DNA of 64,000 nucleotides from Verrucomicrobiota bacterium (GCA_017305195.1 JAFKMU010000061.1:1-64000); one strand, 5' to 3'. Shown: positions 7,747-17,152, counted from the stretch's first letter. The notes: generated from the sequence alone by a model not told the origin. Numbers and translations are program-made.

Positions 7747-8439
7747 ATGACTCACTCTTTCCCATCTCAAAACCTCCCGTGGAGCCGCTGCCGGGCGTTT
7801 TCGCTGACCGAGACGCTGATCGTGGTCGCGCTGGTGTCGATCGTGATGGCGCTGATCGTGCCGTCGGCGCAGTCGGTGCTGCAAAAGGCGCGCGCGGCGC
7901 AGTGCCAGGGAAACCTGCGGCAGATCGGGGCGGCGCTGGCGCTGTACCAGGCGGATAACAACAACTCGCTGCCCAAGGTGTACGACACGGCGTCGGGGTA
8001 TTACTGGTTTCACCAGCTGCTGGGGCTGACGCCGGGAGGGCAGGGGGCGAATTACCTCGGGTCGGCGAAGGTGCTGGCCTGCCCGTCGAATCCGAAGAAG
8101 GCGACGACCTACCTGACGACGCCGCCGACGGTGGTGGGCTTCGGGATGTACGACCCGATCATCTGGACGCCGTCGTCGCATCGCTCGCAGGATGAGGCGC
8201 GGCTGCCGATGAAGATCCTCAAGCCGTCGGACTGGCCGCTCGTGATGGATGCGGACAAACTGGCAATCTACAGCCTGGATAATCCCACGGCCGAGGCGGC
8301 GGGGGATGCGCGCTACGCGGCGCGGCATAACAACCGGGCGAACGTGCTGATGGCCGACGGCCATATCGAGCAGGCTGCCTACGGGGAGAAACGCTGGACG
8401 CAGTCGGTGCTGAACAGCCCGGCCTATATCGGACGATGA
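7747..8439 (+). CDS. Prepilin-type N-terminal cleavage protein, first gene of glycan operon
   Basis: 230 residues. The class III signal RAFSLTETLIVVALVSIVMA (about residues 16-35) has Glu at +5; the C-terminal part has RHNNRANVLMADGHIE, the H-x9-DG signature. Predicted to sit in the inner membrane with a periplasmic domain, like pseudopilins. Its stop overlaps the next start (ATGA at 8436-8439), so it is translated with a glycoside hydrolase; a role in export or presentation of that enzyme is plausible but inferred. ATG at 7747 is preferred over 7699 because 7699 lies in the promoter. Confidence 0.85.
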   Translation: MTHSFPSQNLPWSRCRAFSLTETLIVVALVSIVMALIVPSAQSVLQKARAAQCQGNLRQIGAALALYQADNNNSLPKVYDTASGYYWFHQLLGLTPGGQGANYLGSAKVLACPSNPKKATTYLTTPPTVVGFGMYDPIIWTPSSHRSQDEARLPMKILKPSDWPLVMDADKLAIYSLDNPTAEAAGDARYAARHNNRANVLMADGHIEQAAYGEKRWTQSVLNSPAYIGR

Positions 8440-10982
8440 AGAGTGTATTGCCTCTTTCCCTGGCGGCGGCGGTGCTGCTGCCGTGGCTGGCCGCGCAGGA
8501 TGCCTGCGGGGCGGAGTGGAGCGTGGCGGTGCGGCCCGGCGTGCCGTCGGGCATCGCGTACCAGGGGGAGGGCGTGAGCTATGAGCTTACCGTCACGCCG
8601 GGCGATGCCGGGACGAAGCAGGCGGAGTTGCAGGTGGCGGTGGAGGAGTTTGGAGGGGAGACGGTGACGGAGAGCCGGACGCTGGATTTCTCCGGGCCGT
8701 CGGCGTCGGTGGTATTGCCTCTCTCCACGGAGCGCTGCGGGTATTACGTGCTGAAGGTGCGGGTGTACGCGGGGGAAAAGCAGGTGGCGGCGCGCGAGAC
8801 GGCGCTGGCGGTGGTGATGCCGCTGGCGGATGCGGGCGGCCCGTCGCCGGGGAGTTTCTTTGGGTCGATGTTCATCCGGGACGCGGCGGCGGCGCAGCGC
8901 CTGGGGATACGGTGCGAGCGGTCGCAGGCGGTGTGGGAGTGGCTGTCCCCGGCGGAGGGGACGTACTCGTGGGAAAAGCTCGATGCGCGCGTGGCCGACA
9001 TGGCGCAGCACGGGATCGCGACCGTGCTGGTGGTGCGCCCGGAGTTTCCGCCGAAGTGGGCGGAGTGGAAATCCCCCGAGCAACTGCTGGAGGAGCCGTA
9101 CTTTGCGAAGTACCTGAAATTCATCGACGACCTGGCGGTGCGGTATCGCGACCGGGTGGCGGGGTTTGAGATCATCAACGAGCCGGACCTGGAGGTGCGG
9201 CGCGGGGCGCAGGGGAGCATGGCTCCGGCCGAGGTGTATGCCCGGCTCCTGCAGGCGGCGGCGGATCGCATCCGCGAACTGGCCCCGGGCGTGCCGGTGC
9301 TGGGGCTGGATGTGAGCGGGGTGGATTTCCCCGGGCTGCGGTTTTCCCGCGATGTGCTGGACCTGCGGCCGCGGAGCCTCGACATCATGGCGGGGCATCC
9401 GTACACGGCGTCGCGTTACCTCGGGGCGGATGCGCGGGCGGAGTCGCCCGATGCCATCGACACAGTGGGGCGGTTTCGCTCGATGGTCGAGCTGATGCGG
9501 TCGCACGGGCTGGCGCCGCGCGTGTGGGCGACGGAGTTTGGCTGGGCGCTGCACAAGGACGAGGCGCTGGACTCGGCCCCGGCGCAGCTGCTGGCGGCCT
9601 ACATCGCGCAGGCGATCTCGCTGGTGCGCACGGTGCCGGAGGTGGAGAAGCTCTTCTGGTTCTCGACGTTCTTCCCCGGGTACGAGAAGGGGTTCACCTA
9701 CGCGATGATCTTCGGCGCGCCGCCGGACTCCTATCCCACGCCGGGGGCGGCGGCGTATGCGACCTGCGCGCGGTATTTGCAAAATGTGCGGCTGGTGCGC
9801 GACATCCCGCTGACGGGGTCGGCGCGGGCGCTGCGGTTTGAGGATGCGGCGGCGGGCCAGACGGTCTTTGTCACCTGGCTGCGCGAACCGCAGACGGTGG
9901 GCGGCGAGCTGAAGGTGGCCCTCGATGGCGCGGCCTTCCCGGGGATGGAGCTTTGCAACGCGCTCGGGCGCACCATGACGGGCGACTGGCGGGTGACGGC
10001 GCTGCCGCTCTTTGCGAGAGTCAATACAGCAGAGGCGGACCGCCTGGAGGCCGCGCTGAAGGCCGCTCCCGCCGAGGCCCGCGAGGCGGTGCTCTTTGGC
10101 CAGCCGTACCTCGCGGGGGCCGATCTCATCCGCGTCGACGTGACGAACAACACGGCGCGGGCGATCCGGGCCAAGCTCTTCCCGGCGGATCAACCGCAGG
10201 CGGGCCGCTCGCAGGCCATCCCGCCGGGAGCCTCCACCCTGGAGGTGCGGCTGGCGGAGCCGCTACGGGGCCGGGCCGAACTGCCGCTCGTCGTGCTGGA
10301 GGAAAGCTCCGGCAAGCGGCGCACGCTGCCCTTTGCCTGCACCCTCCTGCCCATGCGCGCGGTGGCGGGGGTGAAGATCGACGGCAGGCTCCGCGAGACG
10401 GCGGGGCTGGCGGCGGAGGTGCGCGACACGCGCGATGCGGTGCTGCCCGCCGACCCGGGCGTGGACTGGAAGGGGGCGCAGGATCTCTCCATGCGCGTGT
10501 GGACGGGATGGACGCCCGAGGGCGTGTACCTCGCCGTGCGCGTGCGGGATGATGTCGCCACCGACAGCCCCGAGGGCGAGCCGCAATACTGGCGGCACGA
10601 TTCGCTCCAGATCGGTTTTGATACCGGCAACCGCGCCGACTCGGGCTACGACGCCAGCGGGCGCGAGTACGGTGTATTCCCTACGCCCAAGGGCGCGGAG
10701 GTGCGGGAAAACGTGCCCGGCCAGGCGGCGCGCCCGGACATCGCGGCGGCGGTGCGGCGCGAGAAGGGCGAGACGATTTACGAGGTCTTCTTCCCCGCTG
10801 CGGCGCTGGGCGTGGAGCGTCTCGCGGCAGGCCAGGTGCTGCGCCTCAATGTCATCGCCAACGACAACGACGGCCGCGAGAGAAAGTGCTGGGTCGGGCT
10901 GTCGCCCGGCATCGGCGAGGCCAAGCGGCCATCTGTGTTTCCCCAGTGGGTCCTCGAATCACCAAAACCATCCCAACCATGA
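8436..10982 (+). CDS. Secreted glycoside hydrolase, clan-A-like TIM barrel plus CBM9-like domain
   Basis: 848 residues with a signal peptide (residues 1-26). An N-terminal beta domain precedes a TIM barrel. Asn248-Glu249-Pro250 is the likely acid/base position and WATEFGW with Glu367 the likely nucleophile, the arrangement of clan GH-A families such as GH39/GH5. The last 200 residues (VKIDGRLRETAGL...; GVYLAVRVRDD; YEVFFPAAALG) resemble a CBM9-like carbohydrate-binding domain. Substrate unknown; the GH130 enzyme downstream points to mannose-type beta-glycans (inference). It overlaps both neighbours by four bases, so translation is coupled. Confidence 0.8.
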   Translation: MKSVLPLSLAAAVLLPWLAAQDACGAEWSVAVRPGVPSGIAYQGEGVSYELTVTPGDAGTKQAELQVAVEEFGGETVTESRTLDFSGPSASVVLPLSTERCGYYVLKVRVYAGEKQVAARETALAVVMPLADAGGPSPGSFFGSMFIRDAAAAQRLGIRCERSQAVWEWLSPAEGTYSWEKLDARVADMAQHGIATVLVVRPEFPPKWAEWKSPEQLLEEPYFAKYLKFIDDLAVRYRDRVAGFEIINEPDLEVRRGAQGSMAPAEVYARLLQAAADRIRELAPGVPVLGLDVSGVDFPGLRFSRDVLDLRPRSLDIMAGHPYTASRYLGADARAESPDAIDTVGRFRSMVELMRSHGLAPRVWATEFGWALHKDEALDSAPAQLLAAYIAQAISLVRTVPEVEKLFWFSTFFPGYEKGFTYAMIFGAPPDSYPTPGAAAYATCARYLQNVRLVRDIPLTGSARALRFEDAAAGQTVFVTWLREPQTVGGELKVALDGAAFPGMELCNALGRTMTGDWRVTALPLFARVNTAEADRLEAALKAAPAEAREAVLFGQPYLAGADLIRVDVTNNTARAIRAKLFPADQPQAGRSQAIPPGASTLEVRLAEPLRGRAELPLVVLEESSGKRRTLPFACTLLPMRAVAGVKIDGRLRETAGLAAEVRDTRDAVLPADPGVDWKGAQDLSMRVWTGWTPEGVYLAVRVRDDVATDSPEGEPQYWRHDSLQIGFDTGNRADSGYDASGREYGVFPTPKGAEVRENVPGQAARPDIAAAVRREKGETIYEVFFPAAALGVERLAAGQVLRLNVIANDNDGRERKCWVGLSPGIGEAKRPSVFPQWVLESPKPSQP

Positions 10983-11794
10983 AAACGTCATTACCCTCCA
11001 CCGTCGTGGCGAGTCTCCTCGCCCTCGCTGCTCTCACCTCAACCCAGGCCGCCGTCGTCACGCTGGAGGACTTCTCCGGAGTGACCAGCGGCACGCTGCT
11101 CAGCTCCGTGCCGAGCTGGTCGCTGCAATCGGGCGCCACGGACACGGCCACGGTGACCTCCACCGCCGGCTACCAGGGCGGATCGGGCGCGACGATCACC
11201 ACGCAGTCGCAGTACAAATACGCGATCCCGGCGAATTACGTGATGACGCCGACCTCGCTCACGAGCGGCTACAGCATCAAGATGCAGCTCACGAGCAACA
11301 ACAACTACCAGCAGGCGCAGGTGCTGCTGGGCAAGAACGACGGCGTCAACGGGCTGGCTGTGGTCTTTGACGGCGGCACGGCCAATGGCGACGCCGACAA
11401 CTCGATCAAGATCTCCTCGGGCGGCACCGGCTGGGGCAGCGTGATCTACACCAACTACTCGGCGGCGAAGTGGGCCTCCGATGCGTGGTACGAGATCACC
11501 TTTTCCAATATCGCGCTGACAAACTCGGGCTACGGCCCGGCCGTGACGGGGCTCGTGACGATCACGAACCTGAACACGGGAATCGCGCTGCTGTCGGATG
11601 CCGCGATCACCGGGTTTGGCAACTCCGGCACGTTCAACACACTCAACACCGTGCTGGTCGGCAACAAGGGCACGGCGCGGTCGATAGCCTTTGACGACGT
11701 CACGGCCACGGTGCCCGAGCCAGCGACCTGGGCGCTGCTCATCCCGGTACTCCTCATCACCCTCCTCCGCCGCCGCACGCGCGCTGCCGTCTAA
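10979..11794 (+). CDS. PEP-CTERM sorted secreted protein
   Basis: 271 residues: signal peptide MKTSLPSTVVASLLALAALT, a beta-rich body, and the C-terminal anchor VPEPATWALLIPVLLITLLR with RRR. PEP-CTERM proteins are processed by an exosortase at the cell envelope. The body resembles a concanavalin-like carbohydrate-binding sandwich (DNDG/KNDG, WYEI, DFDD-type motifs), which would suit a glycan-binding partner of the upstream hydrolase. Start overlaps the previous stop (ATGA). Confidence 0.8.
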   Translation: MKTSLPSTVVASLLALAALTSTQAAVVTLEDFSGVTSGTLLSSVPSWSLQSGATDTATVTSTAGYQGGSGATITTQSQYKYAIPANYVMTPTSLTSGYSIKMQLTSNNNYQQAQVLLGKNDGVNGLAVVFDGGTANGDADNSIKISSGGTGWGSVIYTNYSAAKWASDAWYEITFSNIALTNSGYGPAVTGLVTITNLNTGIALLSDAAITGFGNSGTFNTLNTVLVGNKGTARSIAFDDVTATVPEPATWALLIPVLLITLLRRRTRAAV

Positions 11795-12504
11795 TGAAAA
11801 AATCCCACATGCTTTTTATCGGGGCCGTCTCTCTCTCGATGGCCGCCCTGCCAGCCGCGACGCCGGTTTTTGAAGAGGGCTTCACCCAGGCGCAGGAGGG
11901 CGCTCTGCTCAAGGACAGCGCCGGGTGGTCCGTACACAATGGCGCGGGCTCGGCGCAGGCGACCGTCTCGGCGGGCTTCGCCGGGCTGGGCGCGCGGGTG
12001 ACGGGCAACGAGCAGTTCCGCCTCCTCATCCCGGAGGACAAGGCAATATCGCTGACCAGCGGCGGAGGCGGCGAGCTGCGGCTGAAGCTGCGCGTGATGG
12101 CCGACAACGACGGCTACACGCTCACCCAGGTGCTGCTCGGCCAGAGCGACGGGGTGCATGGTGTCTCGGTGCGGTTCAACGGCGGCACGCATGACGGATT
12201 TTCCGACAACAGCATCCAGGTCTCGACCGGCGGCGAAAGCTGGGGCAAGGCCGCGTGGGAAACGCTGCCCGACTCGGGCTGGAAGCGCGAGACGTGGTAC
12301 GAGGTGGTCATCGCCATCACCGCGTCGGACGAGGCCACGGTCACGATCCGCGAGGCGGACTCGGGCACGGCGCTGGTCGACCAGCACCGGGCGGGCGTCA
12401 TCGGCAGTCTCGGGAAATTCACCCAGCTCAACACCATCATCATCGGCAACGGCGGCACGGCCCGCGCGTTTGATTTCGACGATATCTCGCTGAGTCAGCT
12501 CTAG
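11794..12504 (+). CDS. Secreted paralogue of the preceding PEP-CTERM protein, without anchor
   Basis: 236 residues with a signal peptide (residues 1-22). It shares the order of motifs of the preceding protein: the VLLGQSDGVHGVSVRF segment against VLLGKNDGVNGLAVVF, a GESWG/GTGWG pair, WYEV/WYEI, and FDFDDIS/IAFDDVT near the end. It stops before the PEP-CTERM anchor, so one member is expected to be soluble and the other surface-sorted. TAATG links the two genes. Likely a tandem duplication with divergence. Confidence 0.75.
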   Translation: MKKSHMLFIGAVSLSMAALPAATPVFEEGFTQAQEGALLKDSAGWSVHNGAGSAQATVSAGFAGLGARVTGNEQFRLLIPEDKAISLTSGGGGELRLKLRVMADNDGYTLTQVLLGQSDGVHGVSVRFNGGTHDGFSDNSIQVSTGGESWGKAAWETLPDSGWKRETWYEVVIAITASDEATVTIREADSGTALVDQHRAGVIGSLGKFTQLNTIIIGNGGTARAFDFDDISLSQL

Positions 12505-12521
12505 ACTTTATCAGGGTCCGT

Positions 12522-12538
12522 GTGATTTATAATAACCC
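12522..12538 (+). promoter_or_regulatory. Putative operator over the -10 of the LacI-type gene
   Basis: GTGATTTATAATAACCC contains a perfect TATAAT (12528-12533) and matches the motif at 7711-7727 in 14 of 17 positions. Repressor bound here would cover the -10, consistent with autoregulation. TGTGAT (12521-12526) and ATCACA further downstream form an outer inverted pair. Confidence 0.45.
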
Positions 12539-12556
12539 GTAATCATCACACACACC

Positions 12557-13687
12557 ATGGCACGCCAGAAAAACACCGCACCCGCGAAACGCCCGACGCT
12601 CCAGGCGATCGCCGATGAACTCGGGGTCACGACGATGACCGTATCGAAATCGCTGCGCGGGATCGGGCGCATCAGCGAGGAGACGCGGCGGCTGGTGCGG
12701 AGCAAGGCGGAGGAGATCGGGTACTTCTCCTCGCGCGAGCGGCTGTTTGCGCCGTTTGTGCGGTCTTCCACGGGATCGGAGAATCGCCTGCGGCTGCTCT
12801 GCCCGACGCTGGGCGCGCTGGATCGCGGCGAGTCCATCCCGTACCGCAACGATATGGTGATGGGGCTGGAGCGGGCGCTGGAAAAGATGGACGGCCAGGT
12901 GGTGAGCCGGTCGTTTCCCAGCCTGGAGGAGATGCTCGGGCTGCTGGAGGCGGAGCGGTTTCACGGAGTGGCGTTGAGCGAGCCCTTTCCGACGCGCTGG
13001 GTGGAGGCGCTGCGCCAGCATGTGCCGGTGGCCTACACGATCGGGCATGATTTTCAGCACGACGTGGATTCCGTCTACTTCAATGAAGCCCGGGCGGCGG
13101 CGCTCGTCGTGCAGCAGCTGCGCGAGGCCGGGCACCAGCATATCGGCTGGCTCGGTACGCTGGACCGCCATGCGCCCTTCCTCATCCCGGACGAGGAATT
13201 TGACGAGGAGGACGCGGCGGATGGGCTTTCGCACACGGGGCATGGGACGCGGTTTGCCTCGTGGCTGTACCTTGCTCGGCAAAATGCCGGGCTCACGCCC
13301 TGGCCGGTGGCGCTGGTCGAGCGCGACTGGCGCTCGGCCTCGCTGGCCGATGTGGTGAAACACGGGTGCCGCATCCTGTTTGAAGCCCGCCCGATGCCGA
13401 GCGCGATCGTGTGCGTGAGCAATGCCGTGGCGCGCGAGGTGATCCGGCAGCTGGAGGAGTCGGGCTTTCGCATTCCGCGCGACATCAGCGTGATCTCGTA
13501 CGGCGTCGAGGAGTACGGGCAGACGGATAGCGGCGTGTCGCTGACCGGTGTGAACATGCCGATGGACATGGTCGGCTCGCTGCTGCCCGAGGTGATCCAG
13601 CGCCGCCTGGCCTACCCCGAGGGGCTGGCCATCAGCATCCAGCTCGACGCGCGCTGGAGCGCGGGCGGCACGCTGCGCGTCTTTTGA
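12557..13687 (+). CDS. LacI-family transcriptional regulator
   Basis: 376 residues. The N-terminal helix-turn-helix is TLQAIADELGVTTMTVSKSL (about residues 14-33), followed by the hinge GRISEETRRLVRSKAEEIGY. The rest has the periplasmic-binding-protein fold of sugar-responsive LacI regulators (VPVAYTIGHDF; ISVISYGVEEYGQ). It sits between the secreted hydrolase operon and the GH130/SGNH genes, and its own promoter shares a motif with the operon promoter. It probably represses the locus until a glycan breakdown product binds. Confidence 0.9.
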   Translation: MARQKNTAPAKRPTLQAIADELGVTTMTVSKSLRGIGRISEETRRLVRSKAEEIGYFSSRERLFAPFVRSSTGSENRLRLLCPTLGALDRGESIPYRNDMVMGLERALEKMDGQVVSRSFPSLEEMLGLLEAERFHGVALSEPFPTRWVEALRQHVPVAYTIGHDFQHDVDSVYFNEARAAALVVQQLREAGHQHIGWLGTLDRHAPFLIPDEEFDEEDAADGLSHTGHGTRFASWLYLARQNAGLTPWPVALVERDWRSASLADVVKHGCRILFEARPMPSAIVCVSNAVAREVIRQLEESGFRIPRDISVISYGVEEYGQTDSGVSLTGVNMPMDMVGSLLPEVIQRRLAYPEGLAISIQLDARWSAGGTLRVF

Positions 13688-13691
13688 TTTT

Positions 13692-14639
13692 ATGAATACA
13701 CTCACTCCATCCCGTCCCTCATCCCGCCACGCCGTGCTCGCGCGGCATCCGCAAAACCCGATCATCGCGCCCGCCGACATGCCGGTGCCGTGCTCGTCGG
13801 TCTTCAACTGCGGGGCGACGTGGTACGAGGACGGGGTGCTGCTCCTGCTGCGCGTGGAGGACATGGCGCGGGACAATCTCTTTTACGTGGCCCGCAGCCG
13901 CGACGGGGTGAACTTTGACATCTCGCCGGAGCCTATTGACTATCCCCTGCGCGATACGGAGGACCGCTGGATGGACAACCGCTTTGACATGCGCATCACG
14001 CGGCTGGAGGGGCAGTATTACGTCACGCACGCGAGCTGGCTGGGCGGGCTGGGGAGCTGCATCGGGATCGCGCGCACGGCGGATTTCCGGAAATTTGAGC
14101 CGGTGGGCGAGCTGTCGGTGCCGTCGAACCGCAACGCGGCGCTCTTCCCCGAGAAGATCGGCGGCCGGTACGCGCGGCTGGAGCGGCCGCAGGATGTCGA
14201 TGGCAGCGGGCGCATCTGGATCAGCTACTCGCCGGACCTCCTGCACTGGGGGCAGAGCCGCCCGGTCGTGCTGCCCGCCACGCCGTGGAGCCGGTGCAAG
14301 ACGGGGGCGGGGGCCGTGCCGATCAAGACCGATCGCGGCTGGCTGTGCGTGTACCATGCGACGGCAAAGAACTGCGCGACGGAAAACTACTACCTCGGCG
14401 TGGCGATGCTCGACCTGCGCGACCCGAGCCATGTCATCGCGGCCCCGCGCCAGTTCATCCTCCAGGCCGAGACGCCCTATGAGTGCATGGGGCAGGTGCC
14501 CAACGTGGTCTTTACCAACGGCGCGGTGCCGATGCCCGATGGCACGCTGAATATCTACTACGGCGGAGCCGACACCCGCGTGTGTCTCGCCCAGGCGGCG
14601 ATCGACGACCTGGTGGACTTTTGCATCTCGGCCGCCTGA
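13692..14639 (+). CDS. GH130-family glycoside phosphorylase/hydrolase
   Basis: 315 residues, cytoplasmic (no signal peptide). Five-bladed propeller motifs of GH130: HPQNPII, VFNCGATWY, FDMRITRLEG, SPDLLHWG, KTGAGAVPIKT with GWLCVYHA, and PNVVFTNGAV with YYGGADT near the end. GH130 enzymes phosphorolyse beta-1,4- or beta-1,2-mannosides, giving mannose-1-phosphate. Four bases after the regulator's stop, so co-transcribed. It would process imported oligosaccharides released by the secreted hydrolase; exact linkage cannot be read from the sequence. Confidence 0.85.
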   Translation: MNTLTPSRPSSRHAVLARHPQNPIIAPADMPVPCSSVFNCGATWYEDGVLLLLRVEDMARDNLFYVARSRDGVNFDISPEPIDYPLRDTEDRWMDNRFDMRITRLEGQYYVTHASWLGGLGSCIGIARTADFRKFEPVGELSVPSNRNAALFPEKIGGRYARLERPQDVDGSGRIWISYSPDLLHWGQSRPVVLPATPWSRCKTGAGAVPIKTDRGWLCVYHATAKNCATENYYLGVAMLDLRDPSHVIAAPRQFILQAETPYECMGQVPNVVFTNGAVPMPDGTLNIYYGGADTRVCLAQAAIDDLVDFCISAA

Positions 14640-14644
14640 GCGCC

Positions 14645-15355
14645 GTGCGCGGCGGCGGTGTCATCGCGGGAATTGCGGAGAGTATTGACCAATCCGGACG
14701 GCCACTGAGGCTGCTGCCGCTGGGGGACTCGATCACGCAGGGGTCGCCGGATCATCCGGGTGGGTATCGCGGAATGCTGGAAAGGCTGTTGCGCGAGGGC
14801 GGGTTCCCGGCGGTTGAGTTCGTGGGTTCCCGTGCGGAAAATTCCGACGGGCTGGCGCAGCCGTGGCACGAGGGGCATCCGGGCTTCCGGCTGGAGGAGC
14901 TGCGGGGTGGGTTCACCAAGTGCGGCTCGACCGCGCGGTCCATCGGCGAGACGCTGGCGCAATATCGGCCCGATGTCGTTCTGATCGTGGCCGGAACGAA
15001 TAACATGTACCTCGATGACCCGACGGCGGTGTGGGCGGAAATGGCGGCGCTGTTGCGCGCGATCCATCCCGTGCCGGTGATCGTGGGGACGCTGCTGCCG
15101 ATCGAGCCGGGGCCGAAGCCGTGGGGCATCGTGATCCCGCCCGACATCGGCGAGCGAATCCGGGCCTATAATGCGCTGCTGCGTCGCGAGGGTCCGAGCG
15201 CCGGGGCGGTCGAGGTGGTGGATTTGTCGCATTGCGTCGCGTCGCGGGCCGACCTGCTGGCCGACGGGGTGCATCCCGGGGCGGCAGCGCAGGATCGCAT
15301 CGCGGCGGCGCTGGCCGGGGCGCTGCGGGCGTGCTTTTTCACGGGTGGAAACTGA
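14645..15355 (+). CDS. SGNH/GDSL-family hydrolase
   Basis: 236 residues. Block I is LPLGDSITQG (nucleophile Ser), block III GTNNM, block V DGVHP with the catalytic Asp and His, the classical SGNH esterase set. No export signal, so probably a cytoplasmic carbohydrate or acyl esterase. The GTG at 14645, five bases after the GH130 stop, is chosen because upstream codons overlap GH130; no ATG lies before the catalytic block. It likely removes acetyl groups from the glycan handled by the neighbouring enzyme (inference). Confidence 0.75.
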   Translation: MRGGGVIAGIAESIDQSGRPLRLLPLGDSITQGSPDHPGGYRGMLERLLREGGFPAVEFVGSRAENSDGLAQPWHEGHPGFRLEELRGGFTKCGSTARSIGETLAQYRPDVVLIVAGTNNMYLDDPTAVWAEMAALLRAIHPVPVIVGTLLPIEPGPKPWGIVIPPDIGERIRAYNALLRREGPSAGAVEVVDLSHCVASRADLLADGVHPGAAAQDRIAAALAGALRACFFTGGN

Positions 15356-15460
15356 GCGTCGGCGGAGGGGGCGGGGAGCGGTCGCGGCGGGGTGGTCCTG
15401 CTGTTGGTTTCACCTGTTTGAACACGGAAAGATTGGCCTGTGCGGGCCGGGGTGATAGGA

Positions 15461-17017
15461 ATGCGGGCTTCGTATTTCCCCGATATGTTGAAGATAATTG
15501 CATTGGCCTGCCTGGCGGGCATGGTGACGGCTGATATGGCCAGGGCGCAGGAGACCGCGGCGGGCGGCGGATTGGAGGAACGGCTGGCGCGGTTGCGCGG
15601 GCTGAAGATCCCGGACGGCGTGGTGACCTCGGTCGAGCACACGGATTCCCCGACGCTGGAGATTCCCGACAAGCCGCCCATTACCAACCTGCCGCCGCGC
15701 ACGGTGATGAAGGTGGAGCTGCGCCCGGCGAAGGGTTCGCACATCCTCGTGGAAATCTGGCTGCCCGATGAGCCGAAATGGAATGGCCGGTTCCTCGGCC
15801 TCGGCAATGGCGGAGCGGCCGGGCACATCAACCCCCAGTCTCTCGCGTGGCCGACGAAGCTGGGCTACGTCGCCGCGACGACCGACATGGGCACCGCGCC
15901 CAACTCCGACTCGGGCGTGGGCAATCGCGAGGTGTGGCGCGACTTTGGCTATCGCGCGACGCATCTCATGACCGTGGCGGGAAAGGCCGCCGTACAGGCG
16001 TATTACGGGCGCGGGCCGGAGTATTCGTACTTCAATGGCGGCTCGACCGGCGGCCAGCAGGCGATGCAGGAGGCGCAGCGGTACCCGGAGGATTACGACG
16101 GCATCGTGGCCAATATCCCCGCGCACTGCCGCGCGCCGCTGCACGCGTATTTCCTGTGGAACGACCAGATTTTTGCCAAGTGTCCCTTTACCAAGGAGCA
16201 GGAGGCGGCGGTGATCGCGGCGGCGAATGAATACCTGGCCGCGCGCGAGGTGCCGGTGGCGGCGGGGAAGTTTGTCTCCGATCCGCGCTGGGATGCGAAG
16301 GACAAGGAGGCGGTCATCGCGCTGGCGCTGAAGAAGGACGCGACGCTCACCCCCGCACACGCCGAGGCGCTGAGGAAGCTCTTTGACGGGCCGGTGCAGG
16401 AGGGCACGGGCGCGCGGATCTTTGGCGGGGTGCCGCCGGGGAGCTCGCTGGAGTCGTCGCACGGCCACCTGTATTTGTTCAAGTGGGTCTTCGGGCCGGA
16501 AAAGAAGCTGGCCGACATTAACTTCGGCGCGGACATCGATACATACTCCGCCGCGCTCGGCCCGTGGCTGAACGCGGAGAATGACGGCCTCGGGGCCTTT
16601 GCGAAGCGCGGGGGCAAGATGATCATGATGGCGGGCTCCGTCGATTCCACCGTGCCCTGCTGGGCGTCGATCGACTACTACGAGCGCGTGGCGGCTCGCG
16701 AGGGCAGTCTGGAAAAGGCGCAGGAGTTTCTAAGGTTTTACCTGATTCCCGGCATGGCCCATGGCGGCGGCCCCGGCATGAACAAGCCTCCCGACATGCT
16801 CGCCGCCGTACTCGCGTGGCGCGAGAAGGGCGTCGCCCCCGGCGAACTCATCGGCTCCCGCACCGTGGACGGCAAGAAGGAGTGGGAAATGCCCGTCTAC
16901 CCGTACCCGAAGAAAAGCGCCTGGGACGCAGCCACGTCGACCTATCACGCCGTCGACGGCCCGCGCGGCGGCACCGACCCGGTGGCGGAGAAATTCCGCC
17001 CGGCGGCGACGGAGTAG
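15461..17017 (+). CDS. Tannase / feruloyl esterase family protein
   Basis: 518 residues with a signal peptide (MLKIIALACLAGMVTADMARA; alternative start 15485). Nucleophile elbow FNGGSTGGQQ, preceded by the GLGNGGAAGH segment; Asp region MMAGSVDSTVP; His region IPGMAHGGGP. This is the tannase family (feruloyl esterase, tannase, MHETase-like), serine hydrolases that split aromatic esters on plant polymers, acting in the periplasm or outside. GGGGTGA six bases before 15461 favours that start. Same strand as the GH130/SGNH genes but 105 bp away. Confidence 0.85.
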   Translation: MRASYFPDMLKIIALACLAGMVTADMARAQETAAGGGLEERLARLRGLKIPDGVVTSVEHTDSPTLEIPDKPPITNLPPRTVMKVELRPAKGSHILVEIWLPDEPKWNGRFLGLGNGGAAGHINPQSLAWPTKLGYVAATTDMGTAPNSDSGVGNREVWRDFGYRATHLMTVAGKAAVQAYYGRGPEYSYFNGGSTGGQQAMQEAQRYPEDYDGIVANIPAHCRAPLHAYFLWNDQIFAKCPFTKEQEAAVIAAANEYLAAREVPVAAGKFVSDPRWDAKDKEAVIALALKKDATLTPAHAEALRKLFDGPVQEGTGARIFGGVPPGSSLESSHGHLYLFKWVFGPEKKLADINFGADIDTYSAALGPWLNAENDGLGAFAKRGGKMIMMAGSVDSTVPCWASIDYYERVAAREGSLEKAQEFLRFYLIPGMAHGGGPGMNKPPDMLAAVLAWREKGVAPGELIGSRTVDGKKEWEMPVYPYPKKSAWDAATSTYHAVDGPRGGTDPVAEKFRPAATE

Positions 17018-17105
17018 GCTGGCGGGGAATCCGGGCTGCGGCATGACGCAGAGTTTATCCTAAGCCTGCGGGGAAGAGGCCGTGGCCCTTAGCGAAATGG
17101 CTCTC

Positions 17106-17136
17106 TTGACAGGCCCTGCGGCGAGGGGTGTAGGCT
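17106..17136 (+). promoter_or_regulatory. Putative promoter of the 17.1-kb gene
   Basis: TTGACA at 17106-17111 with TAGGCT at 17131-17136 (19-base spacer), 17 bases before the ATG of the secreted protein gene. Confidence 0.35.
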
Positions 17137-17152
17137 TTGCATCATCCCTTTT

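Noticed and set aside
8424..10193. 589-codon minus-strand frame opposite the glycoside hydrolase
   Set aside because: His/Arg-rich shadow of a clear enzyme with catalytic residues on the other strand.
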